Source: Burhinus oedicnemus (taxonomy: Eukaryota > Chordata > Aves > Charadriiformes > Burhinidae). Taken from it: a stretch of 64,000 nucleotides of DNA. A program made the translations under genes and the position numbers. Location: positions 1,813,271-1,877,270 of the forward strand of contig VFFE01007192.1 in the NCBI GenBank assembly GCA_008921705.1. The letters run 5' to 3'. Under the pieces are notes generated by a model. That model worked only from the letters and a program-made list of their open reading frames with translations, did not search any database and was not told the DNA's origin. Shown here in pieces: positions 1-11,976 of the stretch. Each line of letters opens with the position of its first letter. Position 1 is the stretch's first letter.

Positions 1-2989
1 GCCTCTCACAACATGTAGCATAAGAAATAGTGTGAAGTGTTTCCATCACCCAGTTTTCTTCTGAATGAAGATCCTGACTACAGAAGTGATGCACTATCCT
101 TTGACTCTGCTATTCAGGGACTTCCATTTCCTTTTAGAGCTATTAGAATATGCCTTTTTGACATTAAACAGGGATATATCCCAGCTAGCATCTCTAGCCA
201 TCTTGGAGCTACTCGTAATGATGCTTTGTGCAAGGCAACAAAAACAAGACTGAATGTTGTTGGACCAGCCACCATACTTGCACTCCTAAATTCATAGATT
301 ATTCAGCCCTCAACGTGGGGGGAACCATCAGGTTAGGGGAAGCCTTTTGTGGATCCATGGTCGGTTTATTGACTTGATAAAGTGTTAGGGACAAGGTGTT
401 GTGATCAAGAGTACCTCTGACCACGAAGTAGGAAGCGATGTTTCACGAATGCACCTCATTCTTGAATGCCAGCCTCTGATCCTAATGCTGGTGGTGTAGG
501 TCATAGAGCATTGATTTCATTCCCTTTTCATTCTTCAGGTGTCTCTGGTAGCTTGGAGTAGATGATAGGCTTTTTCTGAAATCTGAAGTTGTTGCACCAC
601 TGTCATGGCTGTTGGCTGGTGCAGCAGGAAAAGGTGTCTTTACTGAAGAGTCAAAACAGTCTGGTTCAAAGAAGTGTATCAAATGGATATACCCACCAGC
701 CACATGGAAACATAGTGGAGTTTCACTGCACTGGTGGCTTTTTGGTGGCTGCTGTGTGTACAGCCATTGTTTAACTGCAGGATTTGCTGGTAAATGCCAA
801 GTACGTGATAAGTATGGGAAGCTCTGCTTAGCTATTTCTGAAAATGTTCAAGAAACTTGCCCGTGGAGGGGAGGTTAGAGCAGGCATCTAGATAGAAGTG
901 TTTTGCTACTGATCCAGTGGTATTTATTAATCCAAGGTAATTCATATGTATGCCAAAATCCTGAATAAAAGATGTTTTCTAGGGCTGAGGTGTCCCAGAT
1001 GGTCTTGACCAAGTGTCCTCTTACTGTTGAACTGGGATTATCTCATCTTTTTATTTAGTTTCAAATATACGTATTCTGTGATTTAGTTTGTGACATAACT
1101 GAACAGTTGTGACTAGTCTTATTTCTCCCTGTTATGTTCAAGTTTCTTAAAAATTATTAAGAAAGATTATTTTTTTTTTTCATATTAAGAAAGAAATTTT
1201 TAAAAAGAAATTATTGTTTAAAGACTGTTCAACTACTGTTTGAAGACTTGGAATAGGGTAAAAGATAGTGTCACCAGTATTTTATCAGAAAATTTGCAAT
1301 TGGGGTATTTTGTTGAATTACTTCAGGTGAATATACAGAAAGAAACTTCTGTTGAAGATAATACACTAGAAGAATATAACCTGTTTTTCATATTTTTAAA
1401 GCTCTTGGAAAAACAAGTTGCTTGAAACAGCAACAAAATATGACTGAAGATGGCAAAATTGGAGGATATCTGTAGCATGAATGCAAATGTGATGTCAGTT
1501 GACTTTGTTTCTCAATCTTCTGACAGGTTTTGGTTTTTTTTTTTTTAGGTGTATCTGTGGAATTGATAATGAGATACTGTAAAGTCATTTAAACAAAACC
1601 TTTCACTTGTTTTGAGGTGAAAAAGTATTTGTTTTCTACAGATGTGTTAATATATTTGTTTAAGGTCATACACATCTGTTTTGAGAAAACGAGATGGGCT
1701 GACTAGTCAGATGACATATTTAATTAAAAAAAAAAAAAAATTCCTTTGGAGATGAATCATACTGTCAGCCCAAGATTCCCTAAGGCTTCTCCACTTGTTT
1801 TTCTTAATTCAGCTCCTGCACTCTACTCTGGGATGCTTGCTTCTCCATTTATTGTACAGAAGTCTTAGGCTCCTAATTCAAGTGCAATTAGATGGCCAAA
1901 GCTGGGTGCTTATATTGCGAATATTCCTGCCTCCACCACCACTTGTTTCAATCTGTTGCGTTAAAAGAACTAAAACTTTATGAACTGTTTTCCTCCTCTT
2001 TGCTTGTGGGTGCTGCCATTGACTCAGTGTCGTGTGCTCGTGAGTGGGAGGTGGTGTGAGCTCAGTGGTTGTGGGTTGGCAGGGAGGTGCCCATGCAGCA
2101 GTTTTGTGACTCAGTTGTGATCAGCACTATTTAAAAAAAAAAAAAAAAATCCATAGAAAATCCTGGATTTAGAGAATTAGTCCAGGCATGACTACTCATT
2201 TTGGCAAGTTCCTGCACGCTTGACATGACCTTGGCATTGCAGTATTCTTTTGAGAGTTGAAAGGCTCAGTGCAACGCAGACACGGATATGGGTTTCAAAG
2301 CAGCAGCCTTCAGCTCTACAAAAGGATGGTAGGTCTAACAGCACTACCCCATCTGCTCACATACCAGGAATTTTTCAGTGGGCCATTGCTGCTGTGAATG
2401 GCTCACTCAATAAATCACGGTTGGTCTTGCCCAGCCTATCCTCTAGGACCTTTACTTCATCTGTCTAGCCTTTGGCTTGTAATGCCACAGCTTGAAATCA
2501 TTGCCTGACTCTAGATACATTGTGTTAAGAGCTCACTTGCCAGAGGTTGATCTGTATGTCGATTCCCTACACTGTTGCTTTAGGAGGCAACTTCTCTCTG
2601 TAGCTGATTGAATTTTGTTCTGACAATAGTTTTTTCTACTTTAGTCCCTATCATACTGTTAATTCAACATACCTAGGAAGCAATTAGCAATTGTTAATGT
2701 TACACAAATTGCTTGCATCAGTAAATGCCACCATCCTGTCGCGGAAGCTAGTTGCTTTTAGGCAACATGCAGTGCTGCTGTGTACAATTTTTGTTGTTCA
2801 GGACAAAAAAAAATTTCAGGCCAGCCAAAGGTAATTCTTTAGTTGTACTTCAGTACAGAGGATTATTTTAAAACCAAGTGACTTGTAACACAAAGAGAAT
2901 GAATGCAGTGGTCTGTTAAATAGTGCCACATCTTAACAAGTGTATTAAGAGAAAAAAATAATGTAAAATGCTGTTTTCCATCTGTTTAG
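1..2989. other. Upstream intron of WWC3 (partial)
   Basis: This is AT-rich sequence ending in a good acceptor (ttttccatctgtttag) at exon a. It contains A-runs near 1724-1740 and 2132-2148. I saw no WW-domain exon and no recognisable repeat family. Several short reading frames, the longest at 37-297 and 612-878, resemble no family I know and are probably chance. Confidence 0.7.
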
Positions 2990-3066
2990 CATTCTCTGGA
3001 TTTTCAACTAATACCAAGTATGATCCATATCAGATTAAAGCAGAAATAGCCAGCCGTCGTGACAGA
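2990..3066 (+). CDS. WWC3: WWC3 exon a: start of first coiled coil
   Basis: Encodes residues 1-26 of the window's protein (first codon split), including STNTKYDPYQIKAEIASRRD. This matches the WWC segment that follows the WW domains, where a short Ser/Gly stretch leads into KYDP and then a heptad-like helix. The acceptor is tttag at 2985-2989 and the donor gtgagt at 3067. The exon enters with two bases of a split codon and leaves in phase 0. It is the first exon in the window; the preceding exon must supply the first base of a Ser codon. Confidence 0.93.
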
Positions 3067-5484
3067 GTGAGTAATCTTTATTCATTTTGTAAAAATATGA
3101 ATAAGGCATGGTGAAAGGAAGGGAGACTATGTGTTTTTCTTTTACCTTAGCATTTACACTGGATGTTGCATGCATTTTTGGAAATATAATATTAAAATTT
3201 GCTTTTTTACTCTGACCTATTGTTCTATTAAAATGAGTCTATATTTACTGCATTTCAGTGACTTGCAAAGTAAGACTTTTTCCATGTTACAAGCGTAAAG
3301 ATTTTTGTCACGGTTGTCAGAGGCGAACTCAGCCAGGCTTTCAGAAGTTGCTTTCTCTGTGTGAACTGCCACAAGTAGTAAATACTCTGCAGCCAAATTC
3401 TTTCTTGATTAAATGCAGTTCAAAACCACTGTCTTCATATTTTCCCGTTTAGCCATTTTCAGTGGGGTTCCATGGATATCACTGAACTCTAGATTTAGCC
3501 GTTTATTTGGAAATCTGTTCACAATCCAGTAGACATGTTGGCCAAATAGAACTTTATAGCTCCTGTGAGGGGAGGAGAGTTCAAGCATTCTGACAGTGAT
3601 AGGCAGTTCTGTAATAAAAATGTTCCATTTTTATATTTATTTATTTTATACCAGAATCATGCTTTTGGTACTGTCTTTGCTGAAGGAAGAATAGTTGACT
3701 TCTTCAATTTTTCCCACGCTGCTTTAGCAAAGAGTTGAAGTGTGCACGTTGATTTTAACAAAATTGATATAGCAGTTGTAAACAATTGTAAAAACCAGTT
3801 CATAACATTAAGCTCTAGAACCTGTTTCTAAATTCTGTGTTTGTTTTTATTAATGGATAAAATGGGGTTTAGCATGCCAGGCCCTTAGCTCACAAAATAA
3901 ATAAAAAATACTTAACTTTGCAGGATAGTGTTCCATTTCTGTTGTAGTGACCACTTTTCACATGAGCGCCTCTGAAAATAAATCCCGTTCACCACCCTTC
4001 AAAGGCATTTATTCTATCTGTATAAGTTTACTACATGCTGACTAGTGTTCGCTTGTTTTACATACTCTAAATGCCAGCGTATTCTAAACAAGAAAATAAG
4101 CCTTATTTATTTAAATATTTAAAGAAAATAAACAAGGTCTTCACTTACAAGACTGTTTCTCTGTTTCTGCATCTTAAAACAAAATCTCTTAAGTGCATAG
4201 GTTAACCTCTTCAACTGAATGTGTGCATAGGCATTGAGTTGTTTCAGGTAATAGAATGAAATATGCACTATAAAGTGTATGTACATGACATTAGTGATGC
4301 ATTTTTTTCATTTTATTTTTCGAGAGTGTTGGAAGTGGTGGTGAGGATATAGGAGTATCTTGGGGGCTGATGCGATGACTGTTGAGGAAGGGGCAAGAAC
4401 ACATAGAGAAGGGAGGGCCATGCAGGGTGGTGGGACTCTGACAGTCCTGGCTTGCATCCCTGGAACTGCTGTGAAGCTCTTCACTCCTGGAGTAGAGCTG
4501 ACAAAATTAATCTATGCCTGGACATGTAAGAATTTTTTTTTTTTTACTCTGTTCTTTACTAGTAGTTTTGTCATACATTGATGTACATGTGAAAATCGAG
4601 AGCGCTCTGGGTACGTTTTAGAAAAGGTACCAAGTTTGATAGCTTGAGAAGAGAGAGCTTTTTTCCTCCATCCCTGCCCCTCTTTGGGGTCTCAGTTCAG
4701 TTTTACTTCTCGCCACTCCACACTGAAACACCTCTATTCTGCTCGTTTGTCTGTAGTCCCTTGCATCTTCCTCCCTCTGTTGCCCTCGGTTACCTATCAG
4801 ATTTGGAGGGCAAGATGCTATTTCTTTGCAGACCATTCCTGGTGCTGACAGCACTCTTCTAATGTCTCCCCAACCTACTTAAGTAACTGTTTTCATAAAA
4901 CCACAAAAACATGTTTTTGGAGACATCGCTGCTTTGTACTTTTTGATTTACGCTTGCTAGTTTGATCAAGGTAATTGGTGGTGGGATTGAGAGGGCAGGA
5001 CAATATGAAAATAACTGTGGAAAATCAGGCTGCCATTTCTGGGTGAGAGGCCAGTTCTGTTGCCAGCGATTTTGTTTTCCCAGATTGAAAAATTAATAGC
5101 ATTGAATGTTCAGTCTTTTTTTAAGTTGACTAAAGAGTTGAAGACAGTTGAGAGCTGTTTGTCTTCTACAAGAGAAGAAAAACCAAATGGATTAAAACTT
5201 GCTAGCTGTTAGCATAAGCTATTGGAGGTAGAAAACCAATAGAATAGATGAGGAAATTTATACTTTGAAAGCTGAATGTTGTGACTACTGTTTGATTGGG
5301 TCTTATATTTCAGAATGTCTTCTGTTATTTTAATGCAAATTTCAAAGCAAAAACAGAAGAGAACTTAGGTTATCACTTCTGGGTTTTTTTTTTTGAAGTA
5401 ACTTAAGATTTTGTATTTGAAAAACAATTATTTTTATTATGAAAGTTTCTGTTACATATTATTACTTTATTTTGTTATGTTCAG
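3067..5484. other. Intron a-b
   Basis: About 2.4 kb of AT-rich intron between two coiled-coil exons. It contains short A/T runs (for example T-runs near 4530 and 5387) but no transposon, RNA gene or additional exon that I recognise. Confidence 0.8.
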
Positions 5485-5564
5485 CTTTCTAGGCTAAAAC
5501 GAGAATTGGCACAGATGAAGCAGGAGCTGCAATATAAGGAAAAAGGAGTGGAAACTCTGCAAGA
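5485..5564 (+). CDS. WWC3: WWC3 exon b: first coiled coil
   Basis: Encodes residues 27-52 plus the first two bases of codon 53, including LSRLKRELAQMKQELQYKEK. Leucines and charged residues fall in a heptad pattern typical of the first WWC coiled coil, thought to support homo- and heterodimerisation in the family. The acceptor is gttatgttcag and the donor gtaagt at 5565. Placing the donor after GA, not after GAG, lets exon c restore Glu-Ile-Asp, as in relatives. Confidence 0.94.
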
Positions 5565-6833
5565 GTAAGTTAAGAATTTATGGGAGGATATTTTTTTTTC
5601 TTTATTCTCCTTGGAATGAATTTCTTAGAAAACCATTGCCAAAATAAAAGAAGATTGAAACCTCTTAATTGTTTTGCTTCAGATTTTCTGCTATGACAGT
5701 GATTTGGGGTGAGACCAGTGTGAAATGGTGGGAGAAGGGTTGGACAGAATTGATTGGAATGATGATTTCATAGATTCATATGCAAAAACAGTTTTATAGG
5801 CCCTGTTCTTTAACTCTTCCTGAAAATGTTGTCGAGGTGGAATTAGATCTTAAAAATATTTTTAAAACATTTTCTGGAGATACCTGCCATCTGGAGTGCA
5901 GCCAGAAGCATCATGCAGTGGAGTAGTTATCCTGTGAACAGTACCAAGGCTTTCTGGCAGGGCACAATACTTCTCCTGGGGGAGAGGCTGTACACCACAA
6001 CACTGCTTCTACTTCTGCCCAATGGTTAGGCTGTCTCATTCTGCAGAGTATAGCCTATTTACTTGTCTGTAGTAGATCTGATGGTCTGTGAGACCTTGGA
6101 TTTTGTTGCGTGTCTTCAGAATCAGTGCATGTAAACGTGACTCCTTGTCTCCTCCCTGGGAGGGAAGGTACAAGGCAGTTTGCTGCTGCTCCCAGGGCTG
6201 TTAGGCAACCTGTGCTCTGTTTCCATCATGCTCAGTGGTGGCAAAGGTTGTGAACTGTTGTGGTAGCCCTCTTCCTGCAGTCTATCAGGTGGGAACTGAG
6301 AGACTTCCATCTGTGCGCTGCTTAGTCACCTACGCACGTAGCACATACGTGGGAAGCCCAGTGAGACAGGGAGAGAGGTTGCCAGGCCATGGAAAAGATG
6401 GCAGGTAAACACAGGTTGTTGCGACTGTTCAGCAAGGCCAGAGGCTAGACCATATGTTGAACAGCTCTTGGATTTGCCTTGGACATGTGGCCATGCATTT
6501 AGAAATCTCGGCTGTTTTTCCAGCACGCATGCAAACAAACTGCCTAATGCAGGCGTTTCCTGAAAACACTGAAACACGTCTAATGTGTTTTGCAGCATAA
6601 GTACAGTATCTGTGGAAATATTTTGAAGCTTTGAGTTTATTGTGTTGGTGCTACAAAGCATGGGTGCACACTTTTGCTTCAGGAATCCTGGCAAAGTTCC
6701 AGGGATCCCAGAGCAATTAGGTTACTTACTTTCCAGCTTTGATTTTGATTGGTGTTACGTTAACAAAACGATATAAAGGGAGATACTCAGATTTTGCTTT
6801 TAAAGAAGAGGGAGTAGCCCATGCACTTCATAC

Positions 6834-6894
6834 TGTTTTTTTGGGTTTAGTGGGTTTTTTTGTTTGTTTGTTTTGTTTTGTTTTGTTTTTTTTT
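6834..6894 (+). repeat. T/G-rich low-complexity tract
   Basis: Contains TTTGGGTTTAG, GGGTTTTTTTGTTTG and repeated TTTTG units. It is one of a recurrent set of similar tracts in this locus. Confidence 0.85.
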
Positions 6895-8187
6895 AAAAGC
6901 TTACATTATAAAACAAAAGAACCTTGTATTTTAAAAGCTTCAGAGAAGAAAACTTGTTCAACTAAAATCCTTCATTGGCAGATATAATTAATAATTTTCA
7001 GGCATAAATATATTTTTATTGACTACACAAAGCATTTACAGGTATTTAGGGGAATTGTTAATGTATGATATTAACTGAAAATTAGTAAAATAAAGCACTC
7101 TGTATTGAAACAGCAAATATTTTAAGTAATATTTTAAGTGTAGTCAGTGTTTTAGGATGGTGGCCTAGATACGTAAGCAGTAACAGAACAAAAGCAATTC
7201 GTCTTAAGATTCTTAATCATATTTTCTTTAAGTAAGTAATAATTGCTTTGCCTTTTCTACTTTCTTTATATGTTTTCCATCTCCTGGTTATGAGGTTAAG
7301 GGTGTAGGTTCAATTGTTTTATAAAAGAACTGACCACTTGACTAGGATGATGAAAGTATTTGAAGGCCATTTGAAACTCAAGATTGTTTTAATTAATGTA
7401 ACTCATTTAAGATAGTCCATCAAAGTAATGCAACTTTTTGAAATGTCTGTCTGTGAATGATTAAGAATGCAAATGTTAATCTTGGATTTTAGCCCAAGTG
7501 AAGTTGCCCATACTCCAGGATGGGGGTATAGGAGGGACATTCAAGAGAGGAATTACTTTAAAGCCTATCTGATAAGTCAGTGGTTACTCTAATCATCTAG
7601 TTTAAAAGTTCAAGCATGACAACTCAGTGCTTCGGTGCTGCTCATTGCTGCTGTTGCTAGTCACTCTGTCCCGTTGGTGCACTGGGCAGCATTTGTTGTT
7701 GCTTGTTGAAGCTGGGGAGAGTATTTTGCCTGTGCGTTATCTGGGATTGCAGTGAATTTGTCGGTGTTTGTGCCTTGCTGAGCTCTGCTGTCTGCAATGA
7801 CTTCTTCGCTTGTGAACCAGACCAGAGGCTTGTGGGTTTTGTTTTGTGTTTTTAAATATTTTTTCATTGCCTTTCTGGTAAGATATGTGCTTTCTTTTGA
7901 GTATTTGCTTCTAGTATGAAGTGAGCCAACTTGGAGTGTACTCGCACTGTCTAACAGCTGAAGAGAGAAGTTTCTCTAGCCTCCTTCTGTAGTCAGCAGA
8001 CAAATCAGGCTAAAAAGCCTGACTGTGCTCTAGGTTGTCCCTGAGCAGTCTCTCCTGTACTCCTTTATTTGTTGGGGAAAAAAGGGTCACTCAAGTCGAG
8101 TACCAAAGCTGAAGTATTTTACTTTTTGCATATCCACAAACTAAGGGTGGGAAAAGAAACTCATTGGTCTTTCTTTAAAACAAAAAA

Positions 8188-8262
8188 TCTGGGATATCCC
8201 CCCCGACCTTTTTTTTTTTTTTTTTTTTTTAAACAAAACAAAAAAAACCCAAAACCCCAGAG
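8188..8262. repeat. C-run, T22 run and A/C-rich tract
   Basis: CCCCCCC, then a T22 run (8209-8230), then AAACAAAACAAAAAAAACCC. The T and A runs are complementary and could pair as a hairpin. Confidence 0.85.
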
Positions 8263-8788
8263 TTTTTTGCATCTCAGACATTTCTCCTTTTTGTTACGTT
8301 TTCTAAAATTTTGGTCTGCATAATTTTTTTTTCCTTCCCGTGCTAGGTCAAATCTTCAAGTAACTGCCAAACAAGAATGGCGTGCATCCTGTTCAGCTGT
8401 TTTAAAGCCATGTTCTTCGCTTTATTTCAAGTACAAGCCAAGAACAATATTAGGAGCTGTCACACTTTGGGCTTTACATCTGGCTGAATGTTTGCTTTGA
8501 AAGCCTGACCAGAATGGCGTTATAAGCAGGTATCAGAACCTGCTGCCGTGCAATTCCCTCTGCAACCTCTGCTGGGTATAGCTCTCAGAGAAGAGACAAA
8601 TTTTATGGTGAGGGTGGTTAGGTTGCTCAGTATTTCCATAATTTTATGTTGCTGTCTGATTCAGATGCCTTTGTTAAATGCAAGTATCTTGCACTGACAT
8701 TTTCCACGTACAGTGTCTGCCTTGGACTGTGTTTTGTTTTCTGTTCTTTTCAGTTTTAGTAAATGTATTAGCCATCTTTGAGGAGCAT

Positions 8789-8850
8789 TTAAAAAAAAAA
8801 AAAAACAAAAAAAACAACAACAAAAAAACCAAAAACAAACCACAAAACAA
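8789..8850. repeat. A/C-rich low-complexity tract
   Basis: A14-15 followed by CAAAAAAAACAACAAC and further CAAAA/CCAAAA units. It is the complement type of the T/G-rich tracts. Confidence 0.85.
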
Positions 8851-11846
8851 CTAGAGAAAAGCGGGGTTTTGTGGGGGAAGAGAGGACTGAATTTTTTTTT
8901 AATAGCTCTACAACTCCAATACAGTCAGAGTTTCAAATTTTGTAGTGCTGCGGCTTTTTGTTAGGGCTGTATTTTCTACAGTTTCATCCAAATTTGGCAA
9001 TGTTGTGATAAGCCTTTGGACATCAGTCTGCCCTTGCCCACTGGAAACTTTCTAGAGCTGACCATTTAAAGCCTGCAAGGATCTCCCCTGCGGGACAGTG
9101 TTCCTCAGCTTCCACAGGCACCTTTGCCCCGAGGTGCGGCTGATCCTGTTGCAGTCCAGAGTTGCAGGATTAGAGATGAGCCTTTCCTGGAATGAATCCC
9201 TTCCTCTGACCTGGCAGACAGCAGGGAATGAGAGCGAGGAGCAGTTCCTCCTTGCCTGTGTTTTCAGTGACCCTTCTGATCACAGGCAGGAATTTTGGAG
9301 GAAGAAGGCGTTTAGCAACAAAGGAAATGAAAACTCGGCCAGTTGGCTGTGAGAGCAGAGGGAACGCTGATAGAAGTTGGGAGAGACAGGGAATTAGGGC
9401 TGACTAAACAATTTGTAGCTACAGACTAGTTTAGAGGATATGAGACCTGAAAGAGCTTTAAAATTAGATTTTAACTCAACTACAGACCTGTGCTTTGGTG
9501 ATGATGGGTGAAGTATTGCATCTTTGAAAGCATATGGAGGAAAACAGGAATATGGAAACTGCCCTATAGGACTGAAACTACTGCAAGTGTATTAATAGTC
9601 TGTGTATCCTAGAAACATCTTCTTCAGAAAAATGTATACTTTATTCATAGTTTTGTGTATTAGATGAATGTTCTTTCTATTCATACAAAGGTCTAATCTG
9701 TATTTGTATCGTGCTAATTTCCATTAATATAATGGAAGATTCCTGTTAATTTTGTGGCTTTCAAAACTAGAGCTTTATGAAAGGAGGGAAAAAAAATTAA
9801 CAGACAATATATAACACATAATTTTGTAAGATACTTAAGTCAGTTTGGGTTGACAAGCAATACTGATTTAAGCTCAAATATTTCTGGCAGTAGAAACTTT
9901 TCTGATTCTTTCCTTAAAAAAATATCAGTTCATAAGTTGGGCTCCAAAGTGGCGTCCAGGAACATGAATATGTGTGTAACTGGACAAAAATCTGGTTGAA
10001 ATTAAATAATTTCCTTTTCCTGAAATGCCACCCTGGACCTGGCAAACAGTATAATGAGCAGTTGTGTAGGAGGCATTTTCGGGTCTAATGTTTGGGTGGT
10101 ATCTATGTTCTTAACGTTAAAGTAACCTTCAGATAAAACCACATGTTATCTTTTTAATGTAATTTTTAGTGAATTGGATTAGTTGTTTTACCATGATTTT
10201 TATCTAATCTTTTCAGGGTCTTAATTAAAATTAGTGAAGGGTCAAGTAAACATCTTAAAAGGAAAGCAAAACAAACCAACCAAAAAACCCAACTTTAATC
10301 CACATGACATTTAAGTCCTTTCTTGTTCTTGAACCAAAAATCATAAAGGCTTAAACATTTTCTTATGCACCATGGTGCACCATGAGGTTCAGACTTATTT
10401 CGTGTTGTCTCTAAAAGCAGGAACTGTCTGAAAAACAAAAAAACCAAAACTGTAGAAACCCAACCTGAATTTTTTTCCTAAATATTGTGAGCTGCACAAT
10501 AAAACCACAGGATTTTCTTTCAAGCCTTTTGATTTTTTCGTTTTAATATTTTAATTTTAAAACAAGTAATCTGCTGCAAGTGGAATTTCATTGACTTTGT
10601 TTAACTGGCAGAACATGTTGAGTGAGTGTTGTTGGCACTCTTAGCTTAATATAATACCTACCTTGAAACTCTCAGTTATTCTCAATATTTTAAATAGAGT
10701 TTGAGTATTCTTGCCATATATGTATAGCTTACCCTCTCCTACTACATCTTTTTATAAACTGATACGCTGTGTAATATTCTGTATGTTTTATCTTTTAATT
10801 CTGTTAACCAGAGACACCTTTTCCTGGAGATGTTCATTCTTAGCATTGGCTTAGGGACCATTACACGTACCACACTTTCTGCACTAGATTAACAGGAAAA
10901 TTGAGGTTTTCATATTTTAACAGGAATTTAGCACAATTTTCACTAATTGCTGTGGGTGGCCTCTTAAAATCCTATAGCCGTTTGTTACAAATCCAAGACC
11001 AAATGGTACTTCTAGTAAGTTCTGCAGAGTCCCTGGTCTTGTTCTTTATCTATAAATCAAAGGAAATTGTCAAGATGATACACTGAACTAGGCTTCTGTG
11101 TCTTGATCTGTTGTCCTTTACTATTGCAAACTGTTGGAAAAAAAAATTGAAAACTCAGTGGATGTCCCACTTAAGATGAGATATTTTTTTATGTCAAGAT
11201 GGAAACGTTAGTAGTACTTCAGCCTGATGCAGCAAGTAGCGCTCTTGCTTCTTGCTGAATTTGCCTTTGAAATCTTCTGGGAGGATCCCATGTGCTGTTC
11301 CTTAGTGCGGGATGATGATGTCTTCTAGAAAAGATACTCAAAGATGCCCATAATGGCACGAAAGCATTTGCAATAAAATTTTAGGAATTAAAAATTTCTT
11401 CCCAAGAAAACGAAACGCCTTTGTTAGAAACTTTTAAAGGAAGATCAGATAGAAGTCCTGGAAGAGATATTGCAGTGTGTTGTGCTGCATGGAAAATGTG
11501 ACAGCTAGACTGCTAATACCTTTATCTTTTGAGTTATTACCGTGTAGGTTAGTTTTAGGTTGATCTTACTTCTGTTATGTGAAATAGCCCACAGACATTG
11601 CCTGTAAGCAAGCTCTGTATTAGGACATTAAAACCAGGAAACTTGCTGGTTCTGCAAAACCTGGGTAGATAATTGCATTGCTTTGTCTTTACAGTGTACT
11701 TGGCACTGAGCACTGTGTTAATTCCAAGTAGAGTATCATTTTATTCCTGGAAATAAAGTGGTACGTGAATAAACAGAAGCCTTAAAACATCTATGCGCTT
11801 CCTAATTATATGAAAATTCCTGAATTTGTCTTAATCTTTTCAACAG

Positions 11847-11976
11847 GATTGATCGTAAGATGTCAAGTGCTCATACAAATTATCGACTGGATGAAGCACA
11901 AGCTATAATGAGTGAGCTTCGAACCATAAAGAAAGCTATATGCACAGGTGAAAAAGAAAGGCAGGACCTTATGCAG
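11847..11976 (+). CDS. WWC3: WWC3 exon c: end of first coiled coil
   Basis: Encodes residues 53-96, including [20 protein letters not shown] and [20 protein letters not shown]. The Y-[KR]-LDEAQA core followed by a Lys-rich IKKAI-GEKE segment is a WWC signature. The acceptor is cttttcaacag and the donor gtaaaa at 11977. The exon takes over a split Glu codon and ends in phase 0 before the variable linker. Confidence 0.95.

Larger units (their letters stand above)
5565..11846. other. Intron b-c
   Basis: About 6.3 kb. It holds a T/G-rich tract near 6834-6894, a T22 run followed by A/C-rich sequence near 8209-8262, and an A/C-rich tract near 8789-8848. A somewhat GC-richer patch near 9060-9360 has an open frame without recognisable similarity. 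No transposon or RNA gene was recognised. Confidence 0.75.

Noticed and set aside
37..297. 86-codon frame at the window start as a possible upstream WWC3 exon
   Set aside because: Its sequence does not match the WW or post-WW segment of WWC3, and it has no consistent splice phase with exon a.
6326..6694. 122-codon antisense frame in intron b-c
   Set aside because: No similarity to a known family and no supporting signals.
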